64,000 nt of DNA from Leptodactylus fallax (GCA_947044405.1 CAMRHE010000652.1:631501-695500); one strand, 5' to 3'. Numbered from the stretch's first letter, positions 49,592 through 62,480 are shown. The notes: generated by a model not told the origin, from the letters alone. Made by a program: numbers and translations.

Positions 49592-50670
49592 TATGTTTGT
49601 GAAAGTCACACATGAGGTTTGAGTGTAAGTGACAGCTGCCAGGACATGAAGGTTGAATGTACATTTTAATATACTTTAGTTCAGGAATATTTTATAATAA
49701 AAGCTTTTGACAAAGATAATACAGATAGCTTTTCGATATACAGTATTTGTTTAAAATTGACAAATGACAAAGGTTAATTGGGGTAATTTGATCATGGAAT
49801 GATAAATATATTATTTATAGTGTGTAAAGCTGGATATAACCTATAACAAGTATTGTTTCATTGTATCACTGGTTATGTATTCATACAAATGTACACATAC
49901 ACTTATATACAATTAACACCTACAAACATTGGGAAAATATAATTGTCTTGCATGCAGATGAGATAAGCTAATCTTCATGAAAGGAAAATTAATATTAAAA
50001 TCAAAGAATAAGTTATATCAAGATATATATTCTTCATTTATTCTTCAAACTTCTGATTATAGAATGTGACATGTTTTGGAATATTTATGTTTTATAATAT
50101 TTATTTCCTATATTGTTTAATGTGTTTACATACATATACAATCATTACACAAGAATATACACATTTAATTTGGAAAAAGGATGTATTAAAAGTGATTGTG
50201 AGTAGAGTCAAAAAGTGCGGTGACATTCTACAAGTGTCTCAGTTTATACTATTCTTGGAGTATTTGGTGGTATCCAAAAGGTTAAAGGTCACAGTCTTCT
50301 GTGAAGAGTCAGTTGTTAAAAAAGACAAGGCAACTGTAAGATGTGGTATTATTCATATATCTTTTGAATAAATGAATAAAGTTGAATATTGTGTCAAATA
50401 AAAAGCACAATATTATTTAGTGAAGAAATGTTTACTAAAAAAAATATTTCTTTATTAAAAAGGATAGTAAAGTGATTGTACTTTAAAATGTATGATTAAG
50501 TATGAGAACATATTGGAACATATTGATGTTTAGTATATTTGTGCTAAGTTATAACCGAAGAATAAATATTGTGAATGGTAATTAATAATGAAATCACATT
50601 ATGTTCCAAGATTATGTTGAAATTTGTCATCACAAGTTAACTAATATATATAATTGTATCCAAAGTACTA

Positions 50671-51968
50671 CCCTGTTTCCCCAAAAATAAGACAGCGTCT
50701 TATATTAATTTTTGCTCCCAAAGATGTGCTGTGTCTTATTTTCAGGGGATGTCTTTTTTTTTTTTCCAATGAAGAAGAATTCACATTTATTGCTGAACAA
50801 AAAAATGAACATTTATTATATACGGTACTGTACAGTAGTTGTCATCACAACCCAGCATAACCAGACAAACTGTGAATCCTATCAACAATTTCTTACTACT
50901 CCCGTACCATTATTTCCATGTACAACAATTAACAGTATGGTACATTTACCAATATTTACGGTACGAATAGAAAGTAAAATTTATTCAATGACAGTTATGT
51001 CATCATCTTCTAGGACATCATCATAACAATCCAAACCATTAATTTCCCTGCACACAGTATCATGACCTATAGTGTCCCCTGCACACAGTATCATGCCCCA
51101 TAGTGGCCCCTGCACACAGTATTATATCCCATAGTGGCCCCTGCACACAGTATTATATCCCATAGTGGCCCCTGCACACAGTATTATATCCCATAGTGGC
51201 CCCTGCACACAGTATTATATCCCATAGTGGCCCCTGCACACAGTATTATATCCCATAGTGGCCCCTGCACACAGTATTATATCCCATAGTGGCCCCTGCA
51301 CACAGTATTTTGCCCCATAGTGGCCCCTGCACACAGTATTTTGCCCCATAGTGGCCCCTGCACACAGTATTTTGCCCCATAGTGGCCCCTGCACACAGTA
51401 TTATATCCCATAGTGGCCCCTGCACTGAGTATTTTTCCCCATAGTGGCCCCCGCACACACTATTATATGTCCCATTGTGGACCACACATGAACAATTATT
51501 ATACTCTGGGGTCTTTTCAGACCCCAGCGTATAATGATTGGAGGCCCAGGGGAGGATAGAAACATAAAAAAACAATGTTGCTTACCTGTTCCTCGCTCCG
51601 GTCCGCTCCCTGCTACTTCGGCCTTCTTCAAAGTTGGACCAGGCCCATGTCACGTAATGTGGGCCGGCGTCGCGACGCAAAATGACGTCCGCTGACGTCT
51701 GCGACATCATCAAACAGGCCCGAAGCCTGGAGAAGCGTAGGAGAGGTAAGCACATTGTTTTTTATGTTCCCTCACCAACTCTGGGCCTCCGATTATTATA
51801 CTCCGGGATCTTTTCAAAGACCCCCGAGTATAATGATAGCAGTGACTGTGGGGCTCGGCCCGCGGCCTCACATACCGTATATCCCGTATGTTCTGTTCGG
51901 GAATGCTGCGAAACGAAACCTCTCCTATGTCTAATTTTTGGGGGTGTCTTATTTTTGGGGTAACACGG
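50671..51968. mobile_element. TA-flanked foldback transposon, copy 2
   Basis: Paralogue of 3155-4515. Ends CCCTGTTTCCCCAAAAATAA and (complement) CCGTGTTACCCCAAAAATAA, beside TA. The better match between its ends than in copy 1 shows the original terminal repeat more clearly. The 31-bp minisatellite is at 51040-51470 and the cassette hairpins at 51495-51535 and 51792-51834. Confidence 0.8.
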
Positions 51969-52105
51969 TATTATGTGATTATTTGATAAAAATATTAATA
52001 TCAATAATTGTTATATATGATATTAATATTTGTCATGTAAAAATAAGTATGATATATAAATAAATGATATGGTACACTGTGATATTATAGTGTTAGTAAA
52101 TCACC

Positions 52106-53860
52106 TAGTTTGGGGCGTCCGTTCTGGTGGTGGTGAAGCTGTGGGGTTCAGAACTGCAGGATAGACGTGTTTGTTTTCACTGTGACAATAATGCAGTGGT
52201 GTTCATCATTAATTCCCGGTCTGCGCGGTCCCCCCTGATGGAGTCCCTGCTATCTGGTGCTTTGTTGCCTGGAATTGAATGTTAATGTGTCTGCGCACCA
52301 TTTGCCAGGGGTGTTGAATACGGTGGCTGATGCTTTGTCTCGGCTTCAGTTCGACAGGTTTCGGGAGTTGGTGCCGGACGCGGTGGCCGTGGGCGAGCGG
52401 TGTCCTGATTATCTTTGGTCTCTGGTGTCTGTTCGGGGGTCTTGTCAATAGCTCAATCCGACGTGGAGTCGCTATTAACAGGTTTGGCGGGATTGGGACG
52501 TGGCGTGTTCCAACGTGGGTGGTGTGTGGTGGATGAGGATTGGTTGATGTTGATTGTGTCGTGGGTGGGCGAGGCATTTGCGGCTGGCGTGTCTGCGCAC
52601 ATTGTGTCTCAGCTGTTGGCAGGATTTGCTTTTCTGTTTCGCTTTCAGGGCCTGTGGGGTGTGATGAAGGACTTTGTGGTTCGGCAGGCCATGCGGGGCT
52701 TTCCGGCGGGGGGTGGCGATGCGGGACAGGCGGCACCCGGTTTCTTTTGAGTTGCAGCTGGATCTGCTGGTGTGTCTCCCTTCCTGGTGTTTTTTGTCCT
52801 CTAAGGTGTTGCTGTTTAGAGCTGAGTTTTTTTTTGGCTTTTTTCAGGGCGTTTTGAATCGGGGAGATGGTGAGTGGGTCAGTGGCTGCCCGGAGCGGGC
52901 TGCAGTTTGGCGATGTGGAAATGTTTGATGATTGGGTGGAGTGTCGCTTGCGGCGTTCTAAGACCGATCAGGCCGGTAGGGGCCGGTTGGTGGTTTTGCA
53001 TGCTGTTTCAGGTTGTGCTGGCTTCCCAGTGGCTGAGGTAGCGGGTTTCTTGGAGGTTAGGGGCCCCTTTTTGGGTTCCCTTTTGTGCCATGTGGACGGG
53101 GATTCCTTGTCACGCTATCAGTTTGTAGCCAGTTTTAAGCGGGCCCTTGGGTTGGTGGGGGTTGATCCGGACAAATTTGTCTCCCATTCCTTTAGGATTG
53201 GGGCGGGTATGGAAAGTCCCGCTGGGGCTTTGGGGATGGTGTGGTTCGGAGGCTTGGGAGGTGGGAATTGGATAGGTTCCGCCTTTACATCCGCCCTTCC
53301 TTGTTGCCTGATGTGTGGGGTGGGAGGTTGTTGTAATGTGTGAGTTGTGGGGTTGGGGGCTCTCCTTTCTGTGGCTGTTTTGCTGGTTGGTGTTTTCTTT
53401 TCTCTGTTTTCTGTTTTGTTTCATTGCAAGACCCTGCCTGATCTGGATCTTTGTCCACTCAACTCATTCGTGATATTAAGTTCGATATCTTGAGGTTGTT
53501 TGCTGAGTTTCCCGGGCTAGTGGTGGTCTGGTCGGACATTGTGGTGAGGTTGGTTTGACGCGATGCGTGGTCTGCTGTGCGTTTGGAGAAGACAAGGATC
53601 AAGGTTAATAAGGCGGTGGCGCGTTTTGTGGTCCGGAAAGGTGAGATGGTGGTTCAGCATCGTGAGTTGGAGTCCCCCTCTTTAGAGTACTTGCGGCATG
53701 ACAGGGTGCACTTAAATGCCATTGGGGAGGATTTGTGGATGCTGGGTTTGAGGGATGCGGCAGAACAAGAGGTGCTGGTGTGGCAGGCCTCTCGGACATA
53801 AGGGATCATGTCGATGACTCTGCGGCAGGGGGGGTATGGGTGAGAGGCCGAGGTATGAAG
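52106..53860 (+). pseudogene. Ngaro-type retrotransposon: RNase H, tyrosine recombinase and SGNH hydrolase remnants
   Basis: In order: RNase H block ending HHLPGVLNTVADALSRLQFD (52257-52451 frame); a tyrosine recombinase region with WVECRLRRSKTDQAGRGRLV, SLSRYQFVASFKRAL and FVSHSFRIGA (52867-53220), whose active-site Arg and His-x-x-Arg are visible; and, in a third frame, a C-terminal block LEKTRIKVNKAVARFVV ... RVHLNAIGEDLWMLGL (53577-53801), typical of the SGNH-hydrolase-like tail of Ngaro elements. The catalytic Tyr region after HSFRIGA is out of frame. Several shifts between and within domains; reverse transcriptase is missing upstream. Higher GC than the flanks. Confidence 0.8.
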
Positions 53861-54480
53861 ATCTGGTGGTGGTGTCATAAGACCTAAAATTTCCCCTGGT
53901 TGGGCTAGGGTCCCTAATGGGTTTCAGGCAGAAGGCTGTTAGAAGTCGAAGGTTACCCGAGGTGGGGTTCTGGCGCCTGGGTAATTGGGGAATGCCTCTA
54001 ACTCTTACAGAGACAGTTGGGGGAAATTTATAGATCAGGAAGGTTATAATGTACCTTTTTGTTTACAGTATTTATTTAAATTAATATTTATATGTACCGC
54101 CCATTCTGGTGGTACGTTATGTGAATGTTATAGTGTTTTATAACTATGTTTGTTAAATAAATCGGCCTTATAGGTCAAATTTAAATCCAGCAATGTCTCC
54201 TGGTCGTTATTGGGGTAAGGTAGTATTGTGGGTGAGGAGGTATATAGTAAGGGGCTGTTGCGTTTTGGTGAGGATTATAGTGAACTATTTTCCTCATCCC
54301 CATGTCATGAAGCAGCGACCAGATAGGACCAACATTCATCCGAATATTTTACACCTCAACATAAATGTTCATGTTATTTTGCTGCATGAAATGATCGGAG
54401 TCTATCTTGGGGTGGACAACTCAGATCATGGACACCAGTTCTTAGATTCATTGACATTATTGAGTCTCAGCTTCATCTAC
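53861..54480. other. Ngaro 3' flank and sequence without a recognised gene
   Basis: 54193-54597 contains a 134-codon plus-strand frame that overlaps the KRAB exon 4 antisense and is regarded as a shadow. The zinc-finger exon expected after the KRAB leader on the minus strand is not here. Confidence 0.5.
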
Positions 54481-55502
54481 CTGATGATCCAGTTGGACAT
54501 TCTGCTCTGCATTCTCTGGACAATCCTGGGAATATGGAGGACTGGGACATCTCTCTGGTGGAGCACTGGATCCATCTATAGGAAATATACACAGTGACTG
54601 AACATAATGGGGCAGATTTATTATGCCATGCACACAAGATTTCTGGTGCAAAAAACATGCAACTTTTTTCTTTTTTGTGCTGCTCTCGCAACTTTCCTGA
54701 AAAAGTTATGGCAAGAACGTGCAGGGGCATAAATGATACTGGAAATCATGGCCCAGAGGAAGGTGTAGCTCCCTGCCAGTGATTGGGTTCATAACACCAG
54801 TCTTCATAAATGTCCACCATTGTCTATATGTGATGAGCAGATGATGGGGGAGTCTAGGTGACCCTCATACCTGGTCTCTCCTCTATCATCAGGAAGGTCT
54901 CCTCTTACCTGCTGATGTGAGGGGCTGCTGATCCTCCATCATGACCTACTTGTACAGATCCTTGTGTCCTTCTAAATACTCCCACTCCTCCATGGAGAAA
55001 TAGACAGTGACATCCTGACACCTTATAGGATACAACACAATGATACAGTCATCCCCAGAGCCCTCCCTTGGTGTTCTTGTATAATGTCCCAGCATTCCCA
55101 GCAGCGCTCACCTCTCCGCTCAGCAGCTCAGTGATCCTGCTGGTAAGTTCTAGGATCTTCTGCTCATGTCTCAGTGAATGAGGTGGAGGCTCGGTGATGG
55201 GGCTCGGGGTCCTGCTCCATCCTCCTGACACACGGGGTGTCACACACTCACCAGACGACTTCTTCACTACTGTGTAATCCTGTGTATGGTGAGACACTAC
55301 AGATCACTACAGAGATTCTAAGAATCCTTCACCTGTCCAGTCATTTCCCTGGTTTATTCCTAGAGATAAGAGTGATGTCAGGTGAAACTCTCACCTCTCC
55401 AGTGATCAAGGAGATGATCTCCAGGGTGAGCGCTAATATCCTTGTAGACATGTGGTTTCTGGCCTCGGCCATCCCTGGTGGGTCAATGAGAAAAATGGCC
55501 AT
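54481..55502 (-). pseudogene. KRAB zinc-finger gene leader: four exons, KRAB box with a stop codon
   Basis: Minus-strand exons: 55502-55395 (ATG to LTLEIISLITGE), 55279-55112 (DYTVVKKSSGECVTP ... ILELTSRITELLSGE), 55014-54909 (KRAB A box [20 protein letters not shown]) and 54575-54481 (SSAPPERCPSP..SQDCP). All junctions have AG acceptors and GT donors with compatible phases (0, 0, 1, 0). This is the standard amphibian KRAB-like leader, whose A box recruits repressors in the nucleus. Codon 23 of the A-box exon is TAG (54948-54946) where an acidic residue usually stands after LYK. The zinc-finger exon is not downstream; a Ngaro relic is. Either a pseudogene or, less likely, a gene spliced to a distant finger exon. 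Confidence 0.8.
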
Positions 55503-57005
55503 TGTCTTGCAAACTTTAGCTGTGAATCTTGTATCTAAGAAACCTGAGGGAAAACAATTAGGATGAGTGTAAAATCCCATCTGGAAGGACATTGTACATG
55601 AAGTATAGTCCACACACCTTGCTGCCACCACCTACTGAGTTCTAGTTCAGTAGGTACCCAGCACACACACGTGTGGATTAAAACACCCTAAAAAGGTCAT
55701 GAACTCTTTAGCACATACAAGGACCAGATACCACATAAGATGACACAAAAACACATCAGACAAGATGAAATCGTAAAGACAACAGAAAGACCAGAACACT
55801 AATAATCTTCATCTGCTTCTTGGAGTGGAGGAAGAACAAGGGGTACAACAAGGGGTACACACCTCAGACTTGGATCTGACCCCCACAATGTGAGTCTTCT
55901 TTTATGATCCAGCTCATGTTTTTATACCCCAAGTTTGTGGTTCATTCCATAAATGAGGTTCTCGTGAGATGAAAAAACTTCATTGTCCTTTAAGCCATGA
56001 CTCTTAGACTCTGTCCCTCTTTGACTCCTTAGTGAGGGACGAGGAGATGCCCATTTGCCCATCTTAGAAGATTGCAGGAACCTACATTAGGTGTGAATGG
56101 GAACTTATCAGGTTTTTTATGGATCATACAGAGAGTAAGCGGGGCCAGGCCCAGAATGAATCACATGAAATCAGGCACATGACATAGAAACAGAAAGGTA
56201 TACGATATGTAATAAGACTATGCAAACAATAAGAAGCATAGGTAGGGGGACCTGTGGAAATAGGAAGGGAATGGGGGGACTGCACGGCCTGAGGGTCCAG
56301 TGACAACTTTCAACATGGTAATTTCTCCATGGGAGATCCCTGGAGTCCCTAAAGTGCGTCCATGGTAGCCATAGAAGTGCAAGTGGATAGCAGGAAGTGG
56401 AGCCAGATAGTCTGAGCCCTGCCGTGTATCAGAGTGTGCGTGCCCGTGACAATCTGGAGGGCGCTGGTACTGGTGATTTACAACACTGCAGCGTGATCTG
56501 TTGCATTGCAAGAACAAATATGGCGTAAAATATTTTTCTTAACCTTGAAAATCGGCCCCAGAAACATGGAAGGCAAAATGACCTCCGGGATCAGCACCAA
56601 GGAGGCCCGAAAAGTGTATTCTAGAGTGAAGAGATAAGAGGGAAACTCCAGAGACAAACTGATAGGGAATAAAGATTGTCAGCCCTAAATGTGATAGTGA
56701 CGGATGACAATGGCCACATTTATTAGGCCTTGTACGATAATTTTCTGGTGTACAAGATGTAAAAAAGTGCGGAAAACGCTTTGTACAAAAAAAAAAAAAA
56801 AATCTGCGCTGCCTCACAACTAACAAATTTATTATAATTTACACCAAATTTTGTACATTAACTCCAAGGTGCCCAGTACAGCCTCTCCTGGCTCCAGGGT
56901 TATGAATATTGGTTTGTAAGACCCAAAACTGACCAGAACCCCCCCCAGTACTAGTAACCCCAGAGCGTCACCAACTCCATGTAATACCCGAACACTGACA
57001 TCATA
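55503..57005. other. No gene recognised; likely 5' flank of the KRAB gene plus repeats
   Basis: No domain-bearing frames. 56700-56850 has a TTTATTA...TACAAGATGTAAAAAAGTG phrase also seen in altered form at 54610-54670, a dispersed repeat. Confidence 0.45.
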
Positions 57006-57600
57006 TACTGACTACGGAGCAGAGAGGGATATATAGATATACAGTATATACTCAGCAGTAGTGACCAGTCTGCAGCCTGCTGGGAGTTGTAGTGCAGCCC
57101 CCATGTCTCCTCCTCCTCCTGACACTAGCGCCCCATAGGAATAAATCCCGGCCATTCCTGCATCTCTTTCTCCCTTCTGTATACAGGTAGAAGGGAGGGG
57201 GTTCTTACATAGGACTGTATACAGGAGGGGGGAGGAGTCTGTATACAGGAGGAGGGTGGAGGAAACTGTATACAAGAGGAGGAGGAGACTGAATACAGGA
57301 GGAGGAGACTATACAGGAGAAGGGAAGGGGATCTTACATGGGACTGTATACAGGAGGTGGAGGAGGAGACTACATAGGATGAGGTCACTGTATACAAGAT
57401 GGGGAGAAGGAGACTATACAGGAGGAGGGAGGGGGGTCTTACATGGGACTGTATACAGGAGGAGGGAGGGGGGTCTTACACGGGACTGTATACAGAAGGA
57501 GGAGGAGACTGAATACAGGAGGAGGAGACTATACAGGAGGAGGGAGGGGGGTCTTACACGGGACTGTATACAGGAGGAGGGAGGGGGGTTTGGAATGCCG
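57006..57600. repeat. Duplicated block B, right copy, with GGAGGAGACTGTATACA minisatellite
   Basis: 57006-57215 matches 16285-16480. The following purine-rich array (57230-57600) mixes 23-base units with longer ones containing GGGGGTCTTACATGGGACTG. Frames across it are artefacts. Confidence 0.85.
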
Positions 57601-57984
57601 AGAGTGTCACGTTTTGGGTGATTGGTGCCATTGAGAGCCCCCTGTCTTATTCTGCAGCATGTAACAGGTGGAGGGACATCAGATGAAGGATCCGTGTCTT
57701 GGGGGGATACAAGCATCTTGCCGCATCTCCCTTATGGGTAATGGACTGGAATATGACTTGTACCAAGGACAAAACCAAAGTAGTGCACCCTAGGTGGTAC
57801 AGTATTGGGGCACTATTTTTAATCGATATGGGGAAAAGTAAAAAAAAGGCAGAAATTAACACTGCGAGGTGAAACCCAAACAGCCCAAAACATAAATGCG
57901 AACACCCGGCACCCAGGACCAACTGGGCCCCCAATACAGAAAAAGTCCACAGGTAATAATGAATATACCCAAGTACATAAGACT

Positions 57985-58262
57985 ACCGTCTAGGAGACCT
58001 AGGTAACAAGTTCAACCATTCCTCCGAATCCTGAGGAGATGTAAAGAAGAAGGTTTTGTCTTCATGAATGACTCAGAGACGTGCAGGATACACCATGGAG
58101 TAATGGATGGAGCGTTCTCTCAGTCGTCGTATCATGGTGACTAAGGTAGCCCGAGTCTTTTGTAGAGCTGCAGAGAAGTCAGGAAAGATGGAGACAGGAG
58201 CGTCGTTGAACTTAATCTCTCGAAGTTGTAGCAGCGCAGCGTCCAGGCCTTTGCTGCTGAGA
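57985..58262 (-). pseudogene. L1-type LINE ORF1 protein, C-terminal fragment
   Basis: Read on the minus strand: LQLREIKFNDAPVSIFPDFS, AALQKTRATLVTMIRRLRE, then YSMVYPARL, an in-frame TGA, and VIHEDKTFFFTSPQDSEEWL. This follows the C-terminal domain of vertebrate L1 ORF1p (FFPDFS, YPARL, F..P..A..WL). Only about 90 residues remain, with one stop; no ORF2 was seen adjacent. Confidence 0.8.
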
Positions 58263-59036
58263 GGATGAGCCAGTAAAAGCTCGTCGTCGGTTTTGGAAAT
58301 TGCAGCGGGTCCATTGCGTGTATTTTACCGCACTGTGGGGATGGGATTCACATCACCTTTTTTTTTCCCCGGCATTTCTGCCACGGGCAAACCGTGGAGT
58401 TTGTGCCATGTGGGGCCCTGGCCTAAAGGGGTCTCCAGGGCTTGACCAAAATAACATTTTGAGCTGAATATGCAAAAGAGAGTGACCTTTAGCTTTGGAA
58501 TTTCAAGACCATTATGACATCACCAGAACACGATGACATCACAATGATGACCCCTGTATAAGAAGACCGTACACTACAGGAGCTGTTCTCTTCTACAGAG
58601 GATACTGATAGGCGAGGTTCATGCTGAGGAGATGACTAGTCCCAGATATGAAGGAAAAATTTATAACATTTACTATAGGGGGCGCTCATATGTCCTTACT
58701 GGGGAGGAGTCAATATTTGGAGGAGACGGATCTAAATTTCCTCTATGACCACATAACACAGCACCCCCCAGTGCTCCCTCCTTGTACTTGTGTATAGACA
58801 AAGCATCTATGGCTCTTACTTAAAGGGATGGTCTGAGCTAAAAATATCACTTACCCATCTTGAGAACCGCAGCATTTGGTGATAACATCCACAGGTATCA
58901 GAGGAGCCAGGGTGCACCCAGAAAACCTTCCCGCATCAATATTCCACCTCCACCAGCCTGAGAAAGGGTTCACTGATTCCTGCTGCCTGGGCCACATTAT
59001 GCCCCTCCACCCATCATCATGGCATCGCAGAAATCC
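58263..59036. other. No gene recognised
   Basis: Short frames only. Confidence 0.4.
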
Positions 59037-59971
59037 GGACCCATCTGCCCCGGCCATGTATCTCCACTGCTCAGCGACAACATTTTTGCTCTTTTGCCCC
59101 CAGGAGTTTTATCTTTCCGTTCCCTATAGACAGTAATGGCGCTCGCCCTGGTCGTCTCCTGTTATAGTCCATGCAAGGAAACAGTGAGTTGTGAGAGGAA
59201 AAAACATTTCTAACATTAGTTTCTAGAACATCATTTACCTTTTCTTTTCAGCTTATTTTACAGGATTTTCCTATAAGGATTCTATTTATTATTTTATTGT
59301 AATTTTATAAATTTATTAATTATTTTATTATTTATAGTTTTATCATTTTATTTTATAGATTTATTATTTTATTATTTCTAGATTTATTATTTTGATAGAT
59401 TTATTTATTTTATTTTATAGATTTATTGATTACTTTATTATTTCTAGATTTATTATTTTCGGTGAAACAGTTTGTGTAAATCCCCTTTGTTAGACTTTCT
59501 TTCCTGTATTTTGGCCCCACCGGGGTCCTCACAGGGGCCATTTGGTCTCTTCTATAGGGCTTTGTGGGGAAACTTGCTGTGGTATATGGGGGAGGAGAAA
59601 CAGCTGTGTGGAGGGGATGTCAGCAGTGCATGCTGGTAAATGTAGTCCTGCAGCCACCTGGGCCATGGGGAGAGAAGAAGCTCCTTCTACATGGTAAGGA
59701 GGTGATATTTGTCTTCTCTTCTTCTCGGGCTGGAATATAAATGTGACCTAATAGAGAATGTGGCGGTTCTAGGTCCGGACATCTCTGCAGATAGGACATG
59801 TCTTACTATCCTAGGAAACCCCCTCTGGGCTTCATTCATAGCTTAACCCCTTCCCCACCTGCTCAACTCTTCACTGTCCTGTCAGAAGTCCTGAGGGGTG
59901 ACGGGGTGACAGGGAGGGGGTCCGCACCTCACTGCAGGGAGAGAAGGCTCTATGTCCTGCCATGTGCTCAG
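59037..59971 (+). repeat. Duplicated block C, right copy (empty MITE site)
   Basis: Matches 17866-19190 without the MITE; the junction TCTTACTATC at 59801-59810 is the unoccupied site. Confidence 0.9.
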
Positions 59972-60235
59972 GGTTGAGTCTAAATCCTAGTGGGCTAAAG
60001 GACCAGGTCCCTCTGGCCACTAGAATTTAGCCTGTTTTATGTGAAAAAAAACTAAATCCCATTTGGCTAAAGGACATGTAATGTATATAAAAGTGTAATT
60101 TTTTTTTTTTTTATTATTATTTTAAATATACCAAATGGTTTGTTTCCATTTATTTTTATTTTTTGATTGCGCCAATGTATTCCAAAGCGCTTTTCAGGTT
60201 TTTGGTCCTTTTTATTGATGACTTATCGGATCATT

Positions 60236-61431
60236 TTAAAGGGAGTCTATCATTAGAAAAACACATTTCTGATAGAAATCCGTTTCTTGCATTATTCAAA
60301 TTATTCTGAATAATGCAAGAAACTGATTTTTATCAAACGGCGGGGAGAACAAAAGGATGCGAGGTAGGAGTAGAATAACTTTTTAAAGGCTATTGCAACA
60401 TGCCATTAGTTCAAAATGTGTTTTTCTAATGTAACACCGCTTTTGCCACCCGCCTTGCCTGGGGTGTACGTGCTTGTTCTCACCTCTCTATAGCGCATTG
60501 CCTCCACCCAAATCTTGCTTGAAGCTCTCCGGGAATGCAGGCAGTTGTAGTACTTCTGCCAGGGGCTGACTTGGGAAACCCATGCCCGAGCTTAGTACAC
60601 ACTCCCCCAATTTGAGGATGACACAAGTATGCAACCAGTTTACACAAAATACTAAAATTTAATAGTAATGCAGAAATATAAACAATTATAGTGCTGATAC
60701 TCCCCCTAGTGGTCTTGCTGCAAATGACAGGCCACACTTATCGCAGAATGTCTGTAAGTGACTCACTCTCTATCTGGCTAGCTATCTGCAGTACTGAAGG
60801 GGGTGGCCACCATGTATTGTCACAGTTCAATCGTTGGGGCCCAATCGTTGGTGCACATAAACGGTATAAAAGTATTACTCCTCATAGCAATAGTTCAGTC
60901 ACTAATACTGGAACAACCACAACAAAGTTCCCGGGGGTACTCACTACCTTGAATCTTTAGCTTACAGGAATCCATGCAGGAGCATTCACATTAAGAAGAG
61001 GAAGGGAGCATGGAGGTGCTGGCAGTCTCCTTCTGTGTGGATGCAACTGTAGTCTCTCACAGTTCTGGTTGGTCTGCAGACCCGATGCTGGCACAGTAGT
61101 CGCCTCTCTCTCCACCAGGTGCACAGATGACTCTGCAGCAGGATCAGTCAGTCTCTGCAGACACACAAGCCTCTCACTTTCCTCTCTCTCTGGTAAAGAT
61201 CTCTCCCATACTCCACTCTCTTCCCTCTCCTGCTTTCCTTCCTGTGTCTGCCCCGCCTCCTGCCCCCTTGATGTCATACAGCCTGTGCTGTGTGTTAAAG
61301 AGGAGTTCCTGTAGGCGGCACTGTTCATCTCTGGAAGATATAGAGGAATGCGTGATTGTGCTCTGTCCATAGCATCCACAACACACAAAGTGTCCCCTGT
61401 GGGGGTTACACTAATGATAGACTCCCTTTAA
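60236..61431. mobile_element. TTAA-flanked element with perfect 21-bp inverted ends, split by a solo LTR
   Basis: TTAAAGGGAGTCTATCATTA at the left is exactly inverted at the right end, with TTAA at both tips. Only about 190 bases of the element remain left of the LTR and about 20 right of it. TTAA suggests piggyBac-type mobilisation. Confidence 0.85.
60430..61410. mobile_element. Solo LTR, 981 bp
   Basis: Begins TGTAACACCGCTTTTGCC and ends GTGGGGGTTACA, flanked by CTAA (60426-60429, 61411-61414). Frames inside, including 143 codons on the minus strand, have no domains. It lies 20 bases from the right end of the TTAA element. Confidence 0.75.
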
Positions 61432-61904
61432 AATCTGTGGGACTTTGATCAGCTGTTTGAAGCTGCAGTTGCGCTCTATGGGAACCGCTTCCATTTTACA
61501 GGCCCTATGACGTAAGTCACATGACCTGATCGCAGCTCAGTCCCATTCAAATAAATGAGCTGGGCTGTGAAATCAAATAGAGCTCACGTGAACGCTGAGT
61601 GTAGTGTGCAATCTGTAATTGCACACTACATATAGCTAATTTTCAGCAGAAGGACCAGGTCCCTTTGCCCACTACAGATAGTTTTCAGCAGAAGGACCAG
61701 GTCCCTTTGCCTACTAGAATTTAGCTTGCTCTATGTGAGAATGCTAAATCCTAGTGGGCTAAAGGACATGTAATGTATATAGAAGTGTAATGGGGTTTTG
61801 TTATTTTTTGATTTTTGAAGAACCTTACAACCCAAGCTAGCATTTTAAGAGGCCACAGAATGGATCCATTCGAAGTTGGTCAAAGTGTGGACTGACGCTC
61901 AGGT
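61432..61904. repeat. Repeat pair flanking the TTAA element (GGCTAAAGGACATGTAATGT)
   Basis: 61670-61800 resembles 59982-60095: both contain GGACCAGGTCCCT, CTAGAATTTAGC and GGACATGTAATGTATATA. No gene. Confidence 0.7.
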
Positions 61905-62100
61905 GGCAGCCAATAATAATAACAACAATATTAAGAACAACAACGTTATTTATATAGCACCAACATATTCCGTAGCACTTTACAAACCAGAGGACACATG
62001 GACAATATGAGACATTACAATATGACAAAGAAATAAACATATCACACAATAGGAGTGAGGGCCCGGGCACAAGAGCTTACATTCTATGAGGAGAGAGGGG
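61905..62100. repeat. Dispersed repeat (TTATTTATATAGCACCAACA type)
   Basis: TTATTTATATAGCACCAACATATTCCGTAGC is wording widespread in amphibian and fish intergenic DNA, probably a SINE or LINE tail (from memory, not searched). Confidence 0.5.
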
Positions 62101-62339
62101 GACATAAGAGGTCAGAGGGCTTGTTTGCTACCATGGTCCAGCCATCTTTTATTAGAAAAGGTTGTGTGACTGAAGCTGTATGAAACCATCAGCAGCCGGT
62201 ATCTGTGAATGACCAGATACTAAATACGAGGAGTGCAGTGTTATTAAGGTGTTATTGTTCTCCACCTCCGCAGCCTACAGCCTAGCTGACCTGCATGCAT
62301 GTCGTGTCTTCCTCCTACAGACAGTAGGCTAAAACTGAC

Positions 62340-62440
62340 TAGCACATTGTCTGTGGAGTGGTTATAGTCAAGAGGCGCAGCCGACATCTGTTGGTATTCC
62401 TAGTGTCAGCCTCTAGTGTCCAGGTCTATACCCATGTTGC
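62340..62440 (+). repeat. Dispersed repeat, relative of 5765-5860
   Basis: Shares AGGCG.AGCC.ACA, TCCTAGTGTC and CCAGGTCTATACC with the repeat that abuts the Polinton gene. Confidence 0.65.
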
Positions 62441-62480
62441 AGTTTGCGCCAATAAGAGAAAAATACTCATTTTCCTTTGA

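Noticed and set aside
52209..52736. 175-codon minus-strand frame rich in P, T and H
   Set aside because: Antisense of the GC-rich Ngaro coding region.
60957..61388. 143-codon minus-strand frame
   Set aside because: Lies wholly inside a solo LTR without retroviral motifs.
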